Assembly (NCBI GenBank): GCA_032207245.1
Contig: CM063498.1
Span: forward strand, 91,144,848-91,208,847
Source of the DNA: Pardosa pseudoannulata
Taxonomy: Eukaryota > Arthropoda > Arachnida > Araneae > Lycosidae
Reading direction: 5' to 3'
Length of the DNA stretch: 64,000 bases
Position numbers and translations under genes: made by a program. This document shows, piece after piece, positions 25,067-40,140 of the stretch; positions within the stretch are counted from its first letter, which is position 1, and every line of letters begins with the position of its first letter. The notes under the pieces are model-generated. The model saw only the letters and a program-made list of their open reading frames with translations, made no database searches and was not told the origin of the DNA.

Positions 25067-28000
25067 TACAGTAAATGCGATAAATTGGTTACTACAGTAG
25101 ATATCACTTAATGTGATTACACTGGGTCTATTACTGGTTGATTATAATAAATGAAAAATATAGTATTAAAAGTATAGTATTGTAGTATACTCAAAATAAA
25201 AATCCCCAGTGGGCAATAAATCATAAGCCTTGGAAGATATTGAGTATGTGCTGTTGTTAACATGTTCAAATTATCCTGATGGACCAATAAACTCTTGCTA
25301 TGCATGCACAAAATATACCCATTTATTATATAATTTTGTAGATAATACTACTTGGAAATATTGAAAAAAATCCAAGCTTATAGTATAAAAAGGTATCAGT
25401 TTTATATTGCTGTATTTCATACAGTCTCTCCAACTAGTTGGGAAAAAAGTGGTGATTTTCAGAAATTTTCAAAATAAAATATCTAAAAGCCAATGAAATA
25501 ATAATTTAAAATTTTAAAAAACTTGTTTAAATCTGAAGAGCCAAAAACCTTGTGATGACTAGTTTTGGTTCTTCAGTACTATAAATTACTTTCTCAATGG
25601 CTTTCAAAATTTTCATGTATCATATTGTAAAATACCTCACTTTTTTCTTAGTTACTCTGAAAGGTTATCTTAAATATGTCTCAACATAATGCTGATATCT
25701 TTTTAAATTTTCATGATACACACTTGAACTGTTTTTAATTAGTTGGCCAGTAGCATTGGTTAGAAAATCACACACACACACTCATATATTGTATATATGC
25801 ATAAAGTATGGGTATGTTTCATGTATATGCAGTAAAGAGAGTATTTCCTTTTCTTGCTCATATATTGTCATCAAATCAATTTTTTAGAATTTAATTTGCA
25901 TTCTTACATTTCTCTTGCATAGCTACATTTTTTTTTCCTGTATGTTTCATAAGCTAGTAATATAAACTTTGGTTATTATAAGGAAAAACTTTCTAAGAGA
26001 ATCTATAATGTTTTAAAGAAAGATTTAAATTTTCTTGGATATATGACCTGTGTTTCTGAATTTCATGAAAATATTGCAGTTAGTGAGATAAATACTATGC
26101 AAAAGTTGCAAATTATTTCCAGATATTATACAGAATAATCAAAACTATTTTTTTCTTTTTTGATATCTGGAAGGTCTTATAAATGCACATGTTTAAAGAA
26201 GTCACTGAAACATCACTGAAAAGTGTGGGTTTAAGTATGTTATATATATGGCAGAGTTAGAAAACAAATCACCTAGTATTTGTTTAAAAAAATTTTTAAA
26301 AAAAAGGTTAACTCCAAAATGGACATGTTTTGGCTCTTTAGTGTATATGTATTAGAATAAGATGCTTTTACTTCATTGCAGTTGCCCCGAAAACATGTCA
26401 GAATCTGGGAAGAGAGAAGACAAAATGCTAAGTTAATGGACAGAGATGTATTTTGCACTAAAATTTGAGTCAGTCTGCTCCAAAACAAGATAAAATAATA
26501 ATTTAGAGTAATCAACAAGGACTTAAGTGGCTAATTAGAAGGATTAATAAATGTCAAATGGAGATGCTACTGATGTCATTACATATGTAGAATTTTCATT
26601 TAAGATGATTATATAAGCTGAGTAGATGAAAAATGTGTTTGGTAATTTGGTGCTCCTCAAAGATTATAGTAATTTAGAAATATAATGGGAATTTCACCAA
26701 AGGTTGCCATTTTAGTATAGAATCACCAGGCTTGCAATTCCATCACTTTTCTCACCTTTAGTCACTTTTTTAAGAAAATAGTCACTTTTTTCATGGTGTA
26801 TCACAGGGTCCGACAATGTAATGAATCGCATTTCATTCTTAGTGTAAGTGCTACGATCACTTGACACGACCAAATCGAAACAAAAACGATGAATAAAATA
26901 CCAAAAATGTGATCCTCTAATCTTATTTTTCTTATTAAAATGTAATTAGGCATATGGTTTCTTGAATTTAGTGATTTTAAAAAGTCGTAAAGAAGTTCCT
27001 GAAATGTACATTTAATACATTAAAGTAACTTATGTTAGAACACATATTGCTCTTTTTCTTTTACTTCACAATTTTTGTTTAGATACTCTAATCTAGCTAC
27101 GTACAATTTCAAAACATTAATATATGCAGAAAAATGTGATTATAAAATTATTGTATTGTACGTATTCAAATCTAATTTATAGATTTTCTTGAATAAAAAG
27201 CAATGTTGAGTTGTGTTAAACAAAATTTTTAACCTTTTTGTATTTGATACTAAAATCATGTCTTGCATGAATCATTTGATTTAGAGTTAAAATAAACAGA
27301 AAAATCTTAATAATAGCATCTGTAATAAAGAGGAGAAAAAAAAAACTTTTTTTTTCAATGTTTAGTCACTCTTTAGTCACTTATTCTGTATTATTTGTCA
27401 CTTTTCTCACCTTTTTGAAAGTACCTCAGCAGTTGCAAGCCTGAATCACCAAAAATTTATTTTAGAATACAATTATAATTAAAATTGTTTAATATGTTAA
27501 ATGTAATATGTTGTGTATATATATATATATGGAAGTTTTTTTTCTTTTAATGAGTTAAAATTAATGAGTATTAATTTAATTTTTGGTTATTCCCAATCTT
27601 TAAGTAATACAAGATTGCTGGTTACCTATATTTCATCCCAATAGTTACAGTTTAATAATAGTAATAATCTGATTTAAAAAATTCTAAACATATATAATTC
27701 CTTTCTTAGTTGTAACTTTTTTATGTTCTTTTTCAAAAATACTGTTGGAATATTTATAGTGAACATTTAGAAAAAAATATATACCTAATATTTTTTTATT
27801 TTTGCTAATTATTTTTAATACATGTTATTTGGTTTAGTTATATTTTATTTATCTTATTAATTTCAGGGGGATCTTCTTACATGCTTGTATGAGATGTTAA
27901 CTTTAATGGTTAAATGTTTTCTTGAAGCCAAATATAAATTGTCTGAACTTGCTGCTTATAAACATCCTTGTTTGGTAGAGGTTGTTGAAGCTACAGTGAA

Positions 28001-31000
28001 CTTCTGTAAAAGTTAGTAACATTCTCTAGTAAATATGTACTGTTTTTATTCCCAATTTGATAAAATAGTAAATGCAGCATTCTACTTAATTCTCAAATCA
28101 CTTTGTTATCTAGTAAATCATAATACTAGATCTTATTATTAGTATTTAATAATTTTCTCTTACTTCAATAGGTTTCTCTAAATCAAATTTTAGATGCTTT
28201 TTCCAGAAAATGTGAAGTAGCTTTTGGTTTCCTAGTGGGCATTAAAACTCATATAACTACAAAGTTTTTTCAGTACAATAGGCCTTAGGCCGCAGTGCTG
28301 GCACCCTTATGGGCCGCCCCACCCTAATTCTAATTCTAACTACAAAGTTTAGCATAAAATAATTACCTAGGAGCTAATATGTCAACCGAAAGAGAGACTG
28401 ATAAAGATACTGGTGCAAGAACTAAAAAACACAATATGCTTATAAAATGCTACATAAAATATGGTGTTTAGGTAATATCCAAACAAAACTTAAATTTAAG
28501 ATTTTTAGTGCTACAGATAGAGTAGTCCTACAGTAAGATGTGAAACTTGGAAATTAACTTAACAGAAAGTTACCAAACTTGATACTTTCCAGACTAAATG
28601 CCTTAGAAAAATTCTTTAACTTTACTGGCCTAATAAAATATTAAATGCTAAAACATGCAAACAATTTAATTTAAACCCACAATAATAATATGAAAAAATA
28701 GATAGCAGTGGATTGGACATGTATTACAAGTGCCTCCATCAGACCCAACATGCATAATTTGAACTTGGGCTCCTGATGAGCAAAGAAAAAGAGGTTGATC
28801 TAAATATGTGTAATGGCAGATGATCATCAAAGAACAAAATCCCCTTGGGTAACTGAGCTGTCGAAAAGCCAAGACTGTTGCACTGAACCAGTGAGGATAG
28901 AAGGATTTGTTGGTAGCTTCATATACCACATGGTGTAAAAAGAATTAAAAAGAAGAAATTTAGAAGGTTGAAATAAATATATAGTGGAATACCAGGCATA
29001 CATTGGTTGAAGCTATTTTTGCATATAACTTAGGAGGCAATGATATCATATTATATTTATTGCATAGTACTATTGATGAAGGTACATTGATTAATGGAGA
29101 CTTTTACTGACACTCCAATAGGTGATTTATAAAATCAATGATGTGCTTCTATGTTACCACATTTGTATTAAAAAATTAAAAAAGAAAAAAATTTAAATTG
29201 AAATAAATATATAGTGGAACCTACATAACATTTTTGAACATATAAAAATTAAAAACATGATATTGAAATAAAAAATTGATAAAACATAATATTTAAAAAA
29301 AACAAATATAATATAAAAAAAATGATTATTAAATTTTGTGTCTTAAAAAAAAAATGTATTGCCACATCTTTAAATAAATAATAAAATAGTATTTATAACT
29401 AAAAATAAACAAACACACATACTTAAAAAAAAACACAAAATAAAAAAAACTTTGTATTAAAATATATTTGTAATTCATATTTAATAGTAATTGTAGCTAA
29501 ATTTATTCTTATATTACTTTTATTTATTCTAAAAATATTCAGCTCGAAAAATTATTAAATTTTCTAACATTTTGTATGCACCAGTTATTAACATGTATAA
29601 AAATATAATCTCCTATTTTTCCTTTTGGACAAAAATATTCCATGCAATCATGTTACTCACAAATCACTAAAACAAATTCTTTAAAAAAATAAGTAGTTGC
29701 AAATTTTACTCCCACTCGTTAGCATTTTAATTTAATTTAATAAAAGATAATATAGAATAATTACTGTTCACCTTGGCCCTGGAAAAGGTTATCAGATTAT
29801 CTAGTATCACTAATAAAGGAACTATCAACCAGAAAACTTTTCAAACCTTGGCATTTGCAGATGACATCACCTTGGTTGGTAGTTCGAGAAGATTTGTCAC
29901 AGAATCCTTTGAATGATTAGAAACTGAGGCTAGTAAATTAGGCCTTAAGATAAGTGAAGATGAAACAAAGTTCATGGAGATTTCATACCGTACACCTAAT
30001 CCACAGCCATTTTCATTGAAAAATTACACCTTTGAAACAGTGTTACAATTCAAATATCTTGTATCTCTCTTCACCACCAATAATGATTTGAGTGTAAAGA
30101 TAAACAGCAGTCTTGCCATGTCAAATATATGCTGTCATAGCCTGAAAAACCAGTTAAAATCTTGATTTATAAGCCTAAATTAACATCTATAAAACTCTAA
30201 TATGACCTATTCGGCTTTATGGTAGTGAATGCTGGATAATAACCAAATTATATGAAGATAAATTATTAATCTTTGAACATAAAATTGTAAGAAAAATTTT
30301 TAGTGTAGTCCATGAGATTAATAGCTAGAGATCCTTATTTAACTTTGAAATATACCAAAGGTACAAGCAGCCTGATATTGTTAAACTTATAAAATGTAAT
30401 AGACTATGATGGTTTGGACATTTATTCAGATTTTATAATGAAAACCCAGTAAAAAACTTACTTTTACTAATCCCATGGGAAACAGAAGACAAGGAAAATC
30501 CCCAATGTGGTGGCTTGAATCAGTGGAGAGGGATTTTAATCTTGTTAATAAAAGAAACTGGAGGAGCTTTGCTATAGATAAGACCAGATTGAAACAACTA
30601 TTAGGGACAACCTTGGCCTGTAGCAGGCTATAGTGCCTTGAAAGAATATATTCTAAACTTCCAAGCTATAGAGAATTCTATTTATAAAATATTTTTCTAA
30701 TAAGACAGTATTTTAGAAATTTGATCTGAAATATCACTGCTAAAATTTACTGCTCTTGAGGTCTGATTTGTCCCTAGATCTCAAACTTTCCTGGTGAAAG
30801 TATAGAAATGTTTTTTTGGTAATAAACATGTGGAAACTAAGGACAACTTTTTCCCTAAGCAATCCAAGATCTAATCTTTTCCCATATTAACTTATTACAT
30901 CTGATTTTACTAAAACTATATGAATCTTGTTGATAGACTCCATCCTGTTTGGAAATAAAATAAGATAAAAATTCAGGCCTAGATGACTTATCAACAGAGC

Positions 31001-34000
31001 TGTATGTGTTTGCTGTAAAACACTAAAAATATTGTTTAAATTTTTATCTTGAATGCTGTGTGAATTGTGCTATCTGAGATTACAGACTAGTTTAGTTAAA
31101 AAAAATTGCTTTTCTTGCATAGTATATAAAAGATGCCTTTCATGAAAAGGAAAGACAATGTGCTTAAGTGTTTCAGTTTTTCTTAGATCATTTAATGCAT
31201 GTAATTAAGAATTGGGGACATCACAAAAAATTCTCTCTTCAATACTAGTTCAATGGTTGAGGAGTAAAAAAAAGGGAATTAAGGAGAAAACTATAAATGA
31301 TTTTGATCTTTTCAATTTAGGTCAGAAATGAACATTTTAAGTATTCCTCCCCCTACTGTGCGGGCTTTAGCAACTGTGTACAGATTTATACTCAAATTTT
31401 TGTAATTAAATAAAAAATATCTCAAAAACAATCAATTCTATCAAAAATCTTTATGTATTCACACTATATCTTCATTGAATACTAATCTTACAACTCTTTT
31501 TCATAGTTTTGCTTTGTTTTTAAACAAGTGTTTCTAGCCTGAATGCAACAAGTTATCATTATGTCTTACTTCCAGATGTTATGTATATATGTGTTTAATT
31601 AGTTGAGACCTTCACAATATTTTTGTAATTATTTTAGGCTGTTATTTTGGATACTTTTGTAAAGAGATATTATGATTGAAAAGAGGAAACGAGGTATACA
31701 ATTGCTAACAACTGCCATTATGCAACAGTTTAGCAATGATTGAGAAAATAATAGACAACTACTTTTATTTTATCACATATTATTTAACATAGCTGAAGGG
31801 ATGTCATATTTTTTAAAAAACATTTAAAACAATTTAACCTTTTTAGGTGCTGATGATTTAATATAAATATCAGTGTCTGTTTATTTATTGCCATTTATTT
31901 CAATTTTTACTAGTTTATACTCTTTCTCCAATAAATAAACTTCTTCCAAAATTACCTCCTCCATAATCATATTGATTTCAGTTAATTGATTAGCTGAGTA
32001 TATAATGATATCATCATCCTCTGGGAAGTTTGTACACACTTGCCATTTGGGTTCATAGCAAATTGTAGAATAATTGATGCTTGCTTTCCTACAACTGAAG
32101 AGTAATAGATAGTCACAGAGTTTTTGAGAAACTGATTCGTAGTGAGTAGTAATTGAAAATAGTGCACATTTCTTCCACCCCCAACCCAATCCAAGGAGCT
32201 TTTTGCTAATTCACATCAAAATTGAACCTGTAAGTATGTATGGAGAGAGTGTTCATATGCAGTTGTTTTAGTGGAAAGCAGAGTCACTAAATCAAAATAT
32301 TTTTTATTTGGGATTTTTGTAAACGTAAAATATTAAAAAAAATCTCTGTTTCTCCACTATGTTTTCTTCCTATAAGATTATCAAAAATTTATGTCCTGAA
32401 ACATCAGGCTCATCCTGATAGTTATATTCATCATGAAACATGTTTGCCTTTTACTTCAGTACAGTACATTTCAAATCTTGAACAATTTCTTTTTAAGGTA
32501 GATGTGATATCACAACTACTGAACACATGGAGTAACAAAATGTTTTGCCTTACATTTGGATCAGTGTTTAAAGTTGCTGGACAATATATAGCATCATATG
32601 CAAATCAGTCAATGACAGTTATCCTGAGAACCTAAATGTTGCTCACTGTGATTCATTTTATTAACACATCTGCATTTTTAACTCCTTACTCTGTTAACAC
32701 TAGAATGCCTATAGAGTTATTTCATCTCTAAGTACTGTTAAAAACACCTGTAGCTTCAATATTTTTTACATAGTTAATTTCCTTATGTTACTTAGAACAC
32801 TCCAAAATTTGCTCTGAATTATTGCTAGTTTTTCTTAAGTCTTTATTGATTAAATAGAATGTTGAAACTATAGAACTGATCTATGACTGAATTGTTCTAA
32901 AGTATCATTGAAAGGACAGTGTGCTTCTTAAAAATTTAACTGTGTTAAATCTGTAAAGCTACAGACTATGTGTATATTTTATATGTACAGTCATTTCATT
33001 TTATTTTGCTTGTGGAATATTCTAACAAGCCACATGTATTTTGTACTCTATTTTTAGATGTTACATAATGGAATTAATAATTTCTGTAGCTAAAATGTGA
33101 TATAAAATAAACTATTTTCAGATTGTTTTGATAAACCAGAAAAAGTGAAATTGTTTCTAGTATCTCTGTCTTCACTGAAATGTTTCCAGGCCAGAGTGAG
33201 TGAAAGAATCATCAAACAAGTTTTGAAACGAACTTCTAAACGAAACAATGTTTTGACTTTAAGGGAAATAGTATGTATTTTTCTTTAATCTCTATTGTTT
33301 TGTTGTTCTTTGGAATAAGAACTATATTTTTTCCATTTTCCATTACTTTCTACTTAGTAGAGTGCACACATATATATATATATATATATATAATTTTAAT
33401 TCAAAATTGGAAGTTGATAAAGAGTTGTTACTATAGTCACATATTTACCCTCTCCCCCCCAAAAAAAACCTGTTTAAAACAATTTGAAAAATATTGCAAA
33501 CCCAAAATTTGATTTAATTTTTTTGGCACAGTCATAGATTTTTAATTAAATTCTTTTGTTTCAGGTATTTTACTATATGTTTCCAAAGAAATTTAACAAG
33601 TGGAAAAATCCATCAAAACCAAATTTGTAAGTTTTATCAACATGTCTATGAAATTAAGTACAACTTTTTCTTTCCCCTAGTCTAAATATAGCTATGATTT
33701 TATTTTTCCTTGTTATTTTACATGCAAATCTCATCTAATATCTACGTATTTATGTTCTTTACTAATATATTTTTTTAGAATTTTTGACAGAAAAGTTGGA
33801 TTGTGTAATGGCTTAATAGAACAGGTTACATCTCTGATTTTCAATACCAGAGACGGCAAGTTCAAATGTTACTGCTGGCATATGTATGTTTGTAACTGTG
33901 TCTACCAGGACAAGCCTAGAAGGCCTCACAGCTAAATGGGCTTGGATTGGTGCCATAATGTCTGTAACTGAGTCTGTTTTAAGTTTTTGTCCATGTGTTT

Positions 34001-37000
34001 ACATCTCAACTGAAAGATATTAGTCTTACAGCTGTATTTTGCAAACAAGGGGTAATACTTGGGTCACAAAATCTGAGGATTACATCAAGTTAACTCAGGA
34101 TCATAAGTGGTATTCTCGTATGAATGATTTTCTGATTCTTGAATTAATTCTTAAGTTGCTTGTAAACACACCTGAGATTGGTGATCTGTTTTCTATGTGA
34201 CTGCATATGAACAGATGTGTGCATTTAGGTTCAGATGTTGGTAATGTTGTTTGTATTTAGCTCTGGCAAACATGATGGAAATTCGTGTGAAGCAAAAGTT
34301 TACCACCACAGAAAGAGAAAGTGTTCATTATGCAGTAGACAGATACATCAATATTGTTATAGTCTTCTATTTTCTTGTTTACAAGCTGTAAAATTGAGAA
34401 CCCAGTGAACTGTTATATGTCACCAAGAAAATAAAATGATTTTGAATTATTTAAATTCTACCATTACAAAGTAAGTACAGAATTCAAATATTACAAAAAA
34501 AAAATATCAAGTTTACTTTAAAAATAATTATATAAATGTTATGACATGGGAATGATGAATAAACATTTACATATATTCTATGAAAAGAAATTTGATTTAA
34601 ACATTGCTATGAATTAATATTACCAAAATATCTAGAATAAAATTATAGGAAAATATTTTCAAAAGTAAAGATTAAAATGAGCCTAGTTTTAAAACAAGGA
34701 TAATGGAAGTAAAATCAGATATGCTGCTCAAAAAAATTAGGAGAGCAAGCAAAGAAGTGAAGAAAACCGTACAAGACAGCCACATATTGGCATAAAATGT
34801 GTAGTACATGCATATCAATGGGCAATATAGAAAAAAGATGTAAAAAAATTTGTAATTAAGCTTTAATTCTTTCAAAATGTAGAAAATCATGAAAAGATTA
34901 TTGAAAAGAACTGCTGCTCTACAGATATGCTCATAGGTGATTTAATAATACTTATAAGTAGTTATACAGCTTAGATGCTAATACAAGAACATAGGCAAGA
35001 AAAATGGTGTAGAGCTAGTGTGTAATTACGCACTTATGGTTAATGGTGCAGTAAAAGTGCCTACAGAATTTGGAACTTGTTAAAGTTCATAGCTTGATAA
35101 TTTTTATAAGTATATGTAGAGAAAAATTAATGGGTCATAAATATGCTATGCAGGTTTAATTTCATTACTTGTAATACAAAAAATAAACAAAATTTATAAA
35201 GCAAATATTTTAAAGATTAAACATAAGAAAAAGAATCCATTTAAGTTTTGAAAATAACTATTTCTGTAACATTGTTATCCATTTATCATGCTATGTTAGG
35301 ATCATAATAAATATGTACAAATTATTAATTAAATATGGACTATTTCTTTAAATCACTACTAGTTACTAAATCATAGACATCTTTTTTTTATATTGTGTTG
35401 GTTGATGTCTTTTATTATGACATAGTGGAAAAACTATTTAAAATGTATATGTAATACAGACATATGTATAATATCTTTTGTTGAAAATATATTATTCATA
35501 TATAACTGAATGGCATTATTAATTTTTTTTTTTTGGGGGGGGAGGGGATACAGAATAGTTGATTGATGAGTTTTATAACTAAATATTTTTTAGTGTTTAT
35601 AGGAAATATGATAAAATGTAGTTCTATGAGTTTCTCTTTTAAGTGCAAACATATTTTACATGGTATGACTTCCTATTTAGAATAGTCACATGTAGATAGC
35701 AATAAACTAACTTAATTAAAAATTCTACATAACATTGTAGAGCAGTTCAGGAAATTCTGGAATGCAAATATTTCAAACTATAAATAATCCCAATATTCAA
35801 GATTTTAGCCTTCAAAATTCATCTTTTAAACTAAACTAAATAAATATTAATGCTGCAAAAATTCGAATAAGATCTGGTCTTCTTTTAGCTGAATCTGCAT
35901 TGCCTCTCTATTGATAGGTGAGCTTCTTGTATAGTTTCTGAAGTAGATGTAATCAGGACCTCTAACAACAATGATGGGACCCAGTACTGATTTTCATAGC
36001 AACCATAATATTTAAGTCTTGGGTTATAGGATGTCAATCCATTCATTAGCTCATTGAGGGCATGAGAGATGGGATGAAGTCTGTTCTTTAAAACTTTTCA
36101 ATGATATACACATTTGTTATACAAAACATATAAAGAAAGAATTGTTGCAAAAATATGCAGCAATATTTCAGCTACTTCTCAAAATAAATACCAGAATTGT
36201 AACACTTGTCATACTGTGGGATACGTTTTCGCTGTCTACTATCATAGTAATGTGCTGTCCTGAAATGGAGACATGATGTTTATCTGCAGTTCTTTGTCTG
36301 TAGTATCCAAACAGGAATTTCTTTAGGTGCATGAACAGATGGAGATTGTTGGAAGCAAAATCAAGACTAGTTTCTAGGGTTGTTATTGATGACATTTGGC
36401 CGGCTGTAAATGTTGCCTAGTTTTGACAAAATACCAACAGCAAATACAAACCACTTGTTTATTTATTACTTCCAATCCATCCACTAAACACAATTGATGT
36501 TGGATGTTAATTGGTTCTACCATCTGTGCATTCAGAAACTGTTGGTAGGAAGACAAATGAGAACTGACATCTTAGCTCATTACGATGCTGCTAATGAGAG
36601 TGATCAGGAATTTCCAACTGACATGTCCACAATCTTTTAGGCTTGTGATATTGTTATTTTTTTCCTTTTTCAATAATTTTTTTTTGGGGGGAGGGGGAGG
36701 GGCAATATAGGAAACTTACTTTCTGAATGACTTTCATACATTAGCTTAGGGTTACTAGAATCCTTATATCTGCTTGCTGGTTTCTCTATTTAGTCTGGAA
36801 ATTTTGCTACTAGGGACCTTATATATTTGTATATATTTATAATTTATATTTAATTGAAAAAAATGCATTTTTTTTAAATTTATTTTTTAGAATCAATAGT
36901 TTTCTTTAAGTAAGTTTTGGATGCCAGACTTCGATTTTTTATCTGTTATTTACAATATATAAAATGATTTCATTTATGGAGAATGATTAAAAGTCTATTT

Positions 37001-39976
37001 ACATGAAATATTATCTAAAGATTTTGTATTATTCTAGGAAATTACGCAAAAGATTAGCGGAAAAAGAAAAAAAGGCTAGTGAACAATCTTCTGATAAGAA
37101 AACTGGTATAGTATTTTTAAGCTCATTTTGCTTTCAATAAATACAAAAATTGCAGTATTTTTATACTAGAAAACAAACTAAAACTTATTCAAAATAAAAA
37201 AAATCAGATTTTTAGAGAATCCTTTTAATGTGTTTGAATTAATTTATATAATGCCTAAACTCTCTTACACACACACACATATATATATATATACATATGC
37301 ATGGTATAACCACCCCTATAAATGTATATTTGAAACATAAGTTTAAAAATTCAGTTTAGCTAAATGGCAACACACTCATTAACATTTCACAGTGTTATGA
37401 TGTGTTGGGACGTAACCTATAGAAGTGTTACATATGCCAAATTCACTGGAAAGAGAACTTATACACATGAGCTGGTAGATCTGTTGGTTTCATTACTATT
37501 GCTGAGATTAACTAATGAAAGAAAATTTCTCATTTGTTTTTGCTATTCTTGAGTTTTATGAGTGAATTATATACATATATTGAAATATATATGATAACTT
37601 CAGAGAGAAACATTTATAGCAAATTTTTATATTCTGTTACTTAACTACTAAAAGGTCTGATGGAGTCAGACTAAATCAAGAAATCTGGTGACAGAAAGAA
37701 AATTGATGACAAGGAGAGGAGAAGAATAGATGTTGTCCCAAAGAATACCCAGACAGTCCAGAATAGGCTCAAGAAAGCTTGATGTTGATAATATTTAGGG
37801 CAAAGAGAGAAGGTTTTATTATTCACAGAAAAAGTGAGACATTTCAGATGGCCAGTGGCAAGATGTGTAAGGCAGGTGCTGGATTTCCTATTACAAGTAA
37901 GGACCAGAGATAATCCTGACTTTTTACCTTTTCAGTAGTAGTGAGAGAGAGATACCAGCCAATCAGCTTTACTCCAGGCTTTTTTTTTTCAGGAAAATAG
38001 TTCAAGGTAGGTAAGCCTGGAAGACTTGAACCCTCCTTTTCGAGAGTATCTTTATTTCCACATGGGATGGGATCCATTAAAAATAGATGTCATGTTGAAG
38101 AGAGAAAATTTTTAGCTGGAACATAATAGATAGACTTGTTTGATCCGCTAGGCAGGTCCAATTGTGAAGATGTTGAATTGGGATGTGGCTATTGGCTAGT
38201 ATCCATAGGTCACCAAAATTAGTTTCATTCATGATGGACTCCAAACCAACATTAGTGGCTAAAATTTTGCTTGGAAAAACTGAACAGAAGTCAGGGTTGT
38301 ATTGACACAGGGAGTATTTTCAATGAGTATTCCACTACCAGTTTGATTATCTATTTTGCTGCCATTAGTATAGATTTTGATGTCAGTTAGAGGGAATTTA
38401 TTATTGATTTCCAAGGCTAGTTGTTTGAGAAATTTAAGCAAGCAATCCTTCTTGTTGACAGCAGTGGGAAGGTTGTAATTGAAGTGAACTCTGGAAATAT
38501 CTTCAGTAGGATTCAAACCACAATGAAATCTTATATACTTTATTACCTAAAACATTGATTGTCAAACTGTTGATTGCAGATTATCACTAGTTCATAAATA
38601 CTCAATAACTCACAGACAGACTGTATGTAGATTTTAGCATCACACTCACATTGAAAAGTTTTAAATTTTTAAAAATTATTTTCATTATTACATCATTAAA
38701 GGAGTGTACAAGCCTATAAAGGTAAGTGGAGAAAGCAACACCTAACAGAAGTTCTTGGTAGCTCACAATAATATTTTAAAATGGTATGGTAGCTCAGAGC
38801 TTGCTTAAATTTGGCAGCCACTATTCTAAAGTAATGTATTTGTCAAAAAGTTAGACAAGTCAGGGTAATAAGAAGTCTGTATGTTCATGTATGTATGAAC
38901 ATAATTCAAAATAAAACTTGTTGAAAGTATAACATTAAGGTATGTATTTTTTATTTTAAAATTCTGTACCAGATTTTGGATTAAAGGTTAAGAGTGGTGA
39001 GTGCTTTAGAATATGTTGAGGAATGTATATGTATCCAGTATGCATACATTTATCCAGTATGAAATAACCAAACTTGAAGTTCAGGTTGGTGATTTTTCAA
39101 ATAAATGCTCAAATATGACATGTAATTGTTATTATTATTTTTTGTAAGATTTAAACTTGTATTATTTAATCACCACCAAAAAACATGCAAAAAAAATAAA
39201 TAAAATACTTGATTAAATAGTATTAACATTTCACCAGGACAGGTAATTTCAAATATTACTGGGGAAAACCCCCACCCACCTTATTGCACATTTTTAAAAC
39301 CCTGTGCTGAAGCCATCCTTAATTAAAAATTATGGAACACTGTCAAAGAATCTTAACAACTAATATTTGATGTTTAACAACCAATGTATAAATTTTCAGT
39401 CAACTGTACAACTGTACAGATGATTTGAAAAATGCATGAATTTTCATGAAAAAAAAAATGTTTAAAGCAGAAAAAACTTAGTAAACATATAAAATAATTT
39501 GCATTTAGAGATTTTTTGTGCATTACTCATTTAATAAATATTTTGCTTCTGTACATTTTTTTATAATGCCAGAAAATTTGCATGATCAATTCTTGTTAAA
39601 TTCCAAATTCAGCTTTTTCTTTAAATAGACAAAATAAGTTATTTTTGACATAGAGATGTTGTAAGAAATGAATACTTTTACTATTATAGTTAGCATGTGT
39701 ATTTCAGTATAAGTATGAAATTACAGTATCATGAATCAGATGTTTCATAGTCTGGTACTGTGGGAGTGGAGTATAAGTATGATGCTACTTGCTGAATTTT
39801 AAAGTTGTCTTTGTCACTTTTTAGCATTTCTTGAAAATGACAAGAAGTCATATTTGATGTTTGGTGATTCATAATGGTACTTTAAGAAGAAAGGGAAAGA
39901 GATTTCGAGCCACTGACTGTGTTATGTCTTTTATGCTTTTTTTTGTGACATTTTTTAATACATTAAATTTGTGAAC

Positions 39977-40024
<48 letters not shown>

Positions 40025-40097
40025 TATGTATATTTTAAGAGTTTTAAGATTGTTATATTATTCAGGAGTATGCTACGCGCGTGTGTGTGTGTGTCTA

Positions 40098-40140
<43 letters not shown>

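Larger units (their letters stand above)
28012..33121. other. SLF1 intron E-F: two non-LTR relics
   Basis: Besides the two relics listed, 28278-28345 is a GC-rich fragment (GGCCGCAGTGCTGGCACCC) ending in AATTCTAATTCTAA, like the microsatellite tail of a retroposon. 29150-29760 is A-rich low complexity. 30660-33121 shows nothing; the 102-codon ORF at 32189-31881 (- strand) looks like chance. Confidence 0.5.
33627..37037. other. SLF1 intron G-H: SINE-like head, mariner fragment, T/G runs
   Basis: Two composite T-run/G-run tracts occur at 35522-35547 and 36668-36704 in the same orientation, either side of the mariner fragment. 33960-35500 shows no other recognised feature. Confidence 0.5.

Noticed and set aside
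31881..32194. 102- and 70-codon overlapping ORFs on the - strand
   Set aside because: No family motif, no splice context, and low-complexity composition expected by chance in AT-rich intron DNA.
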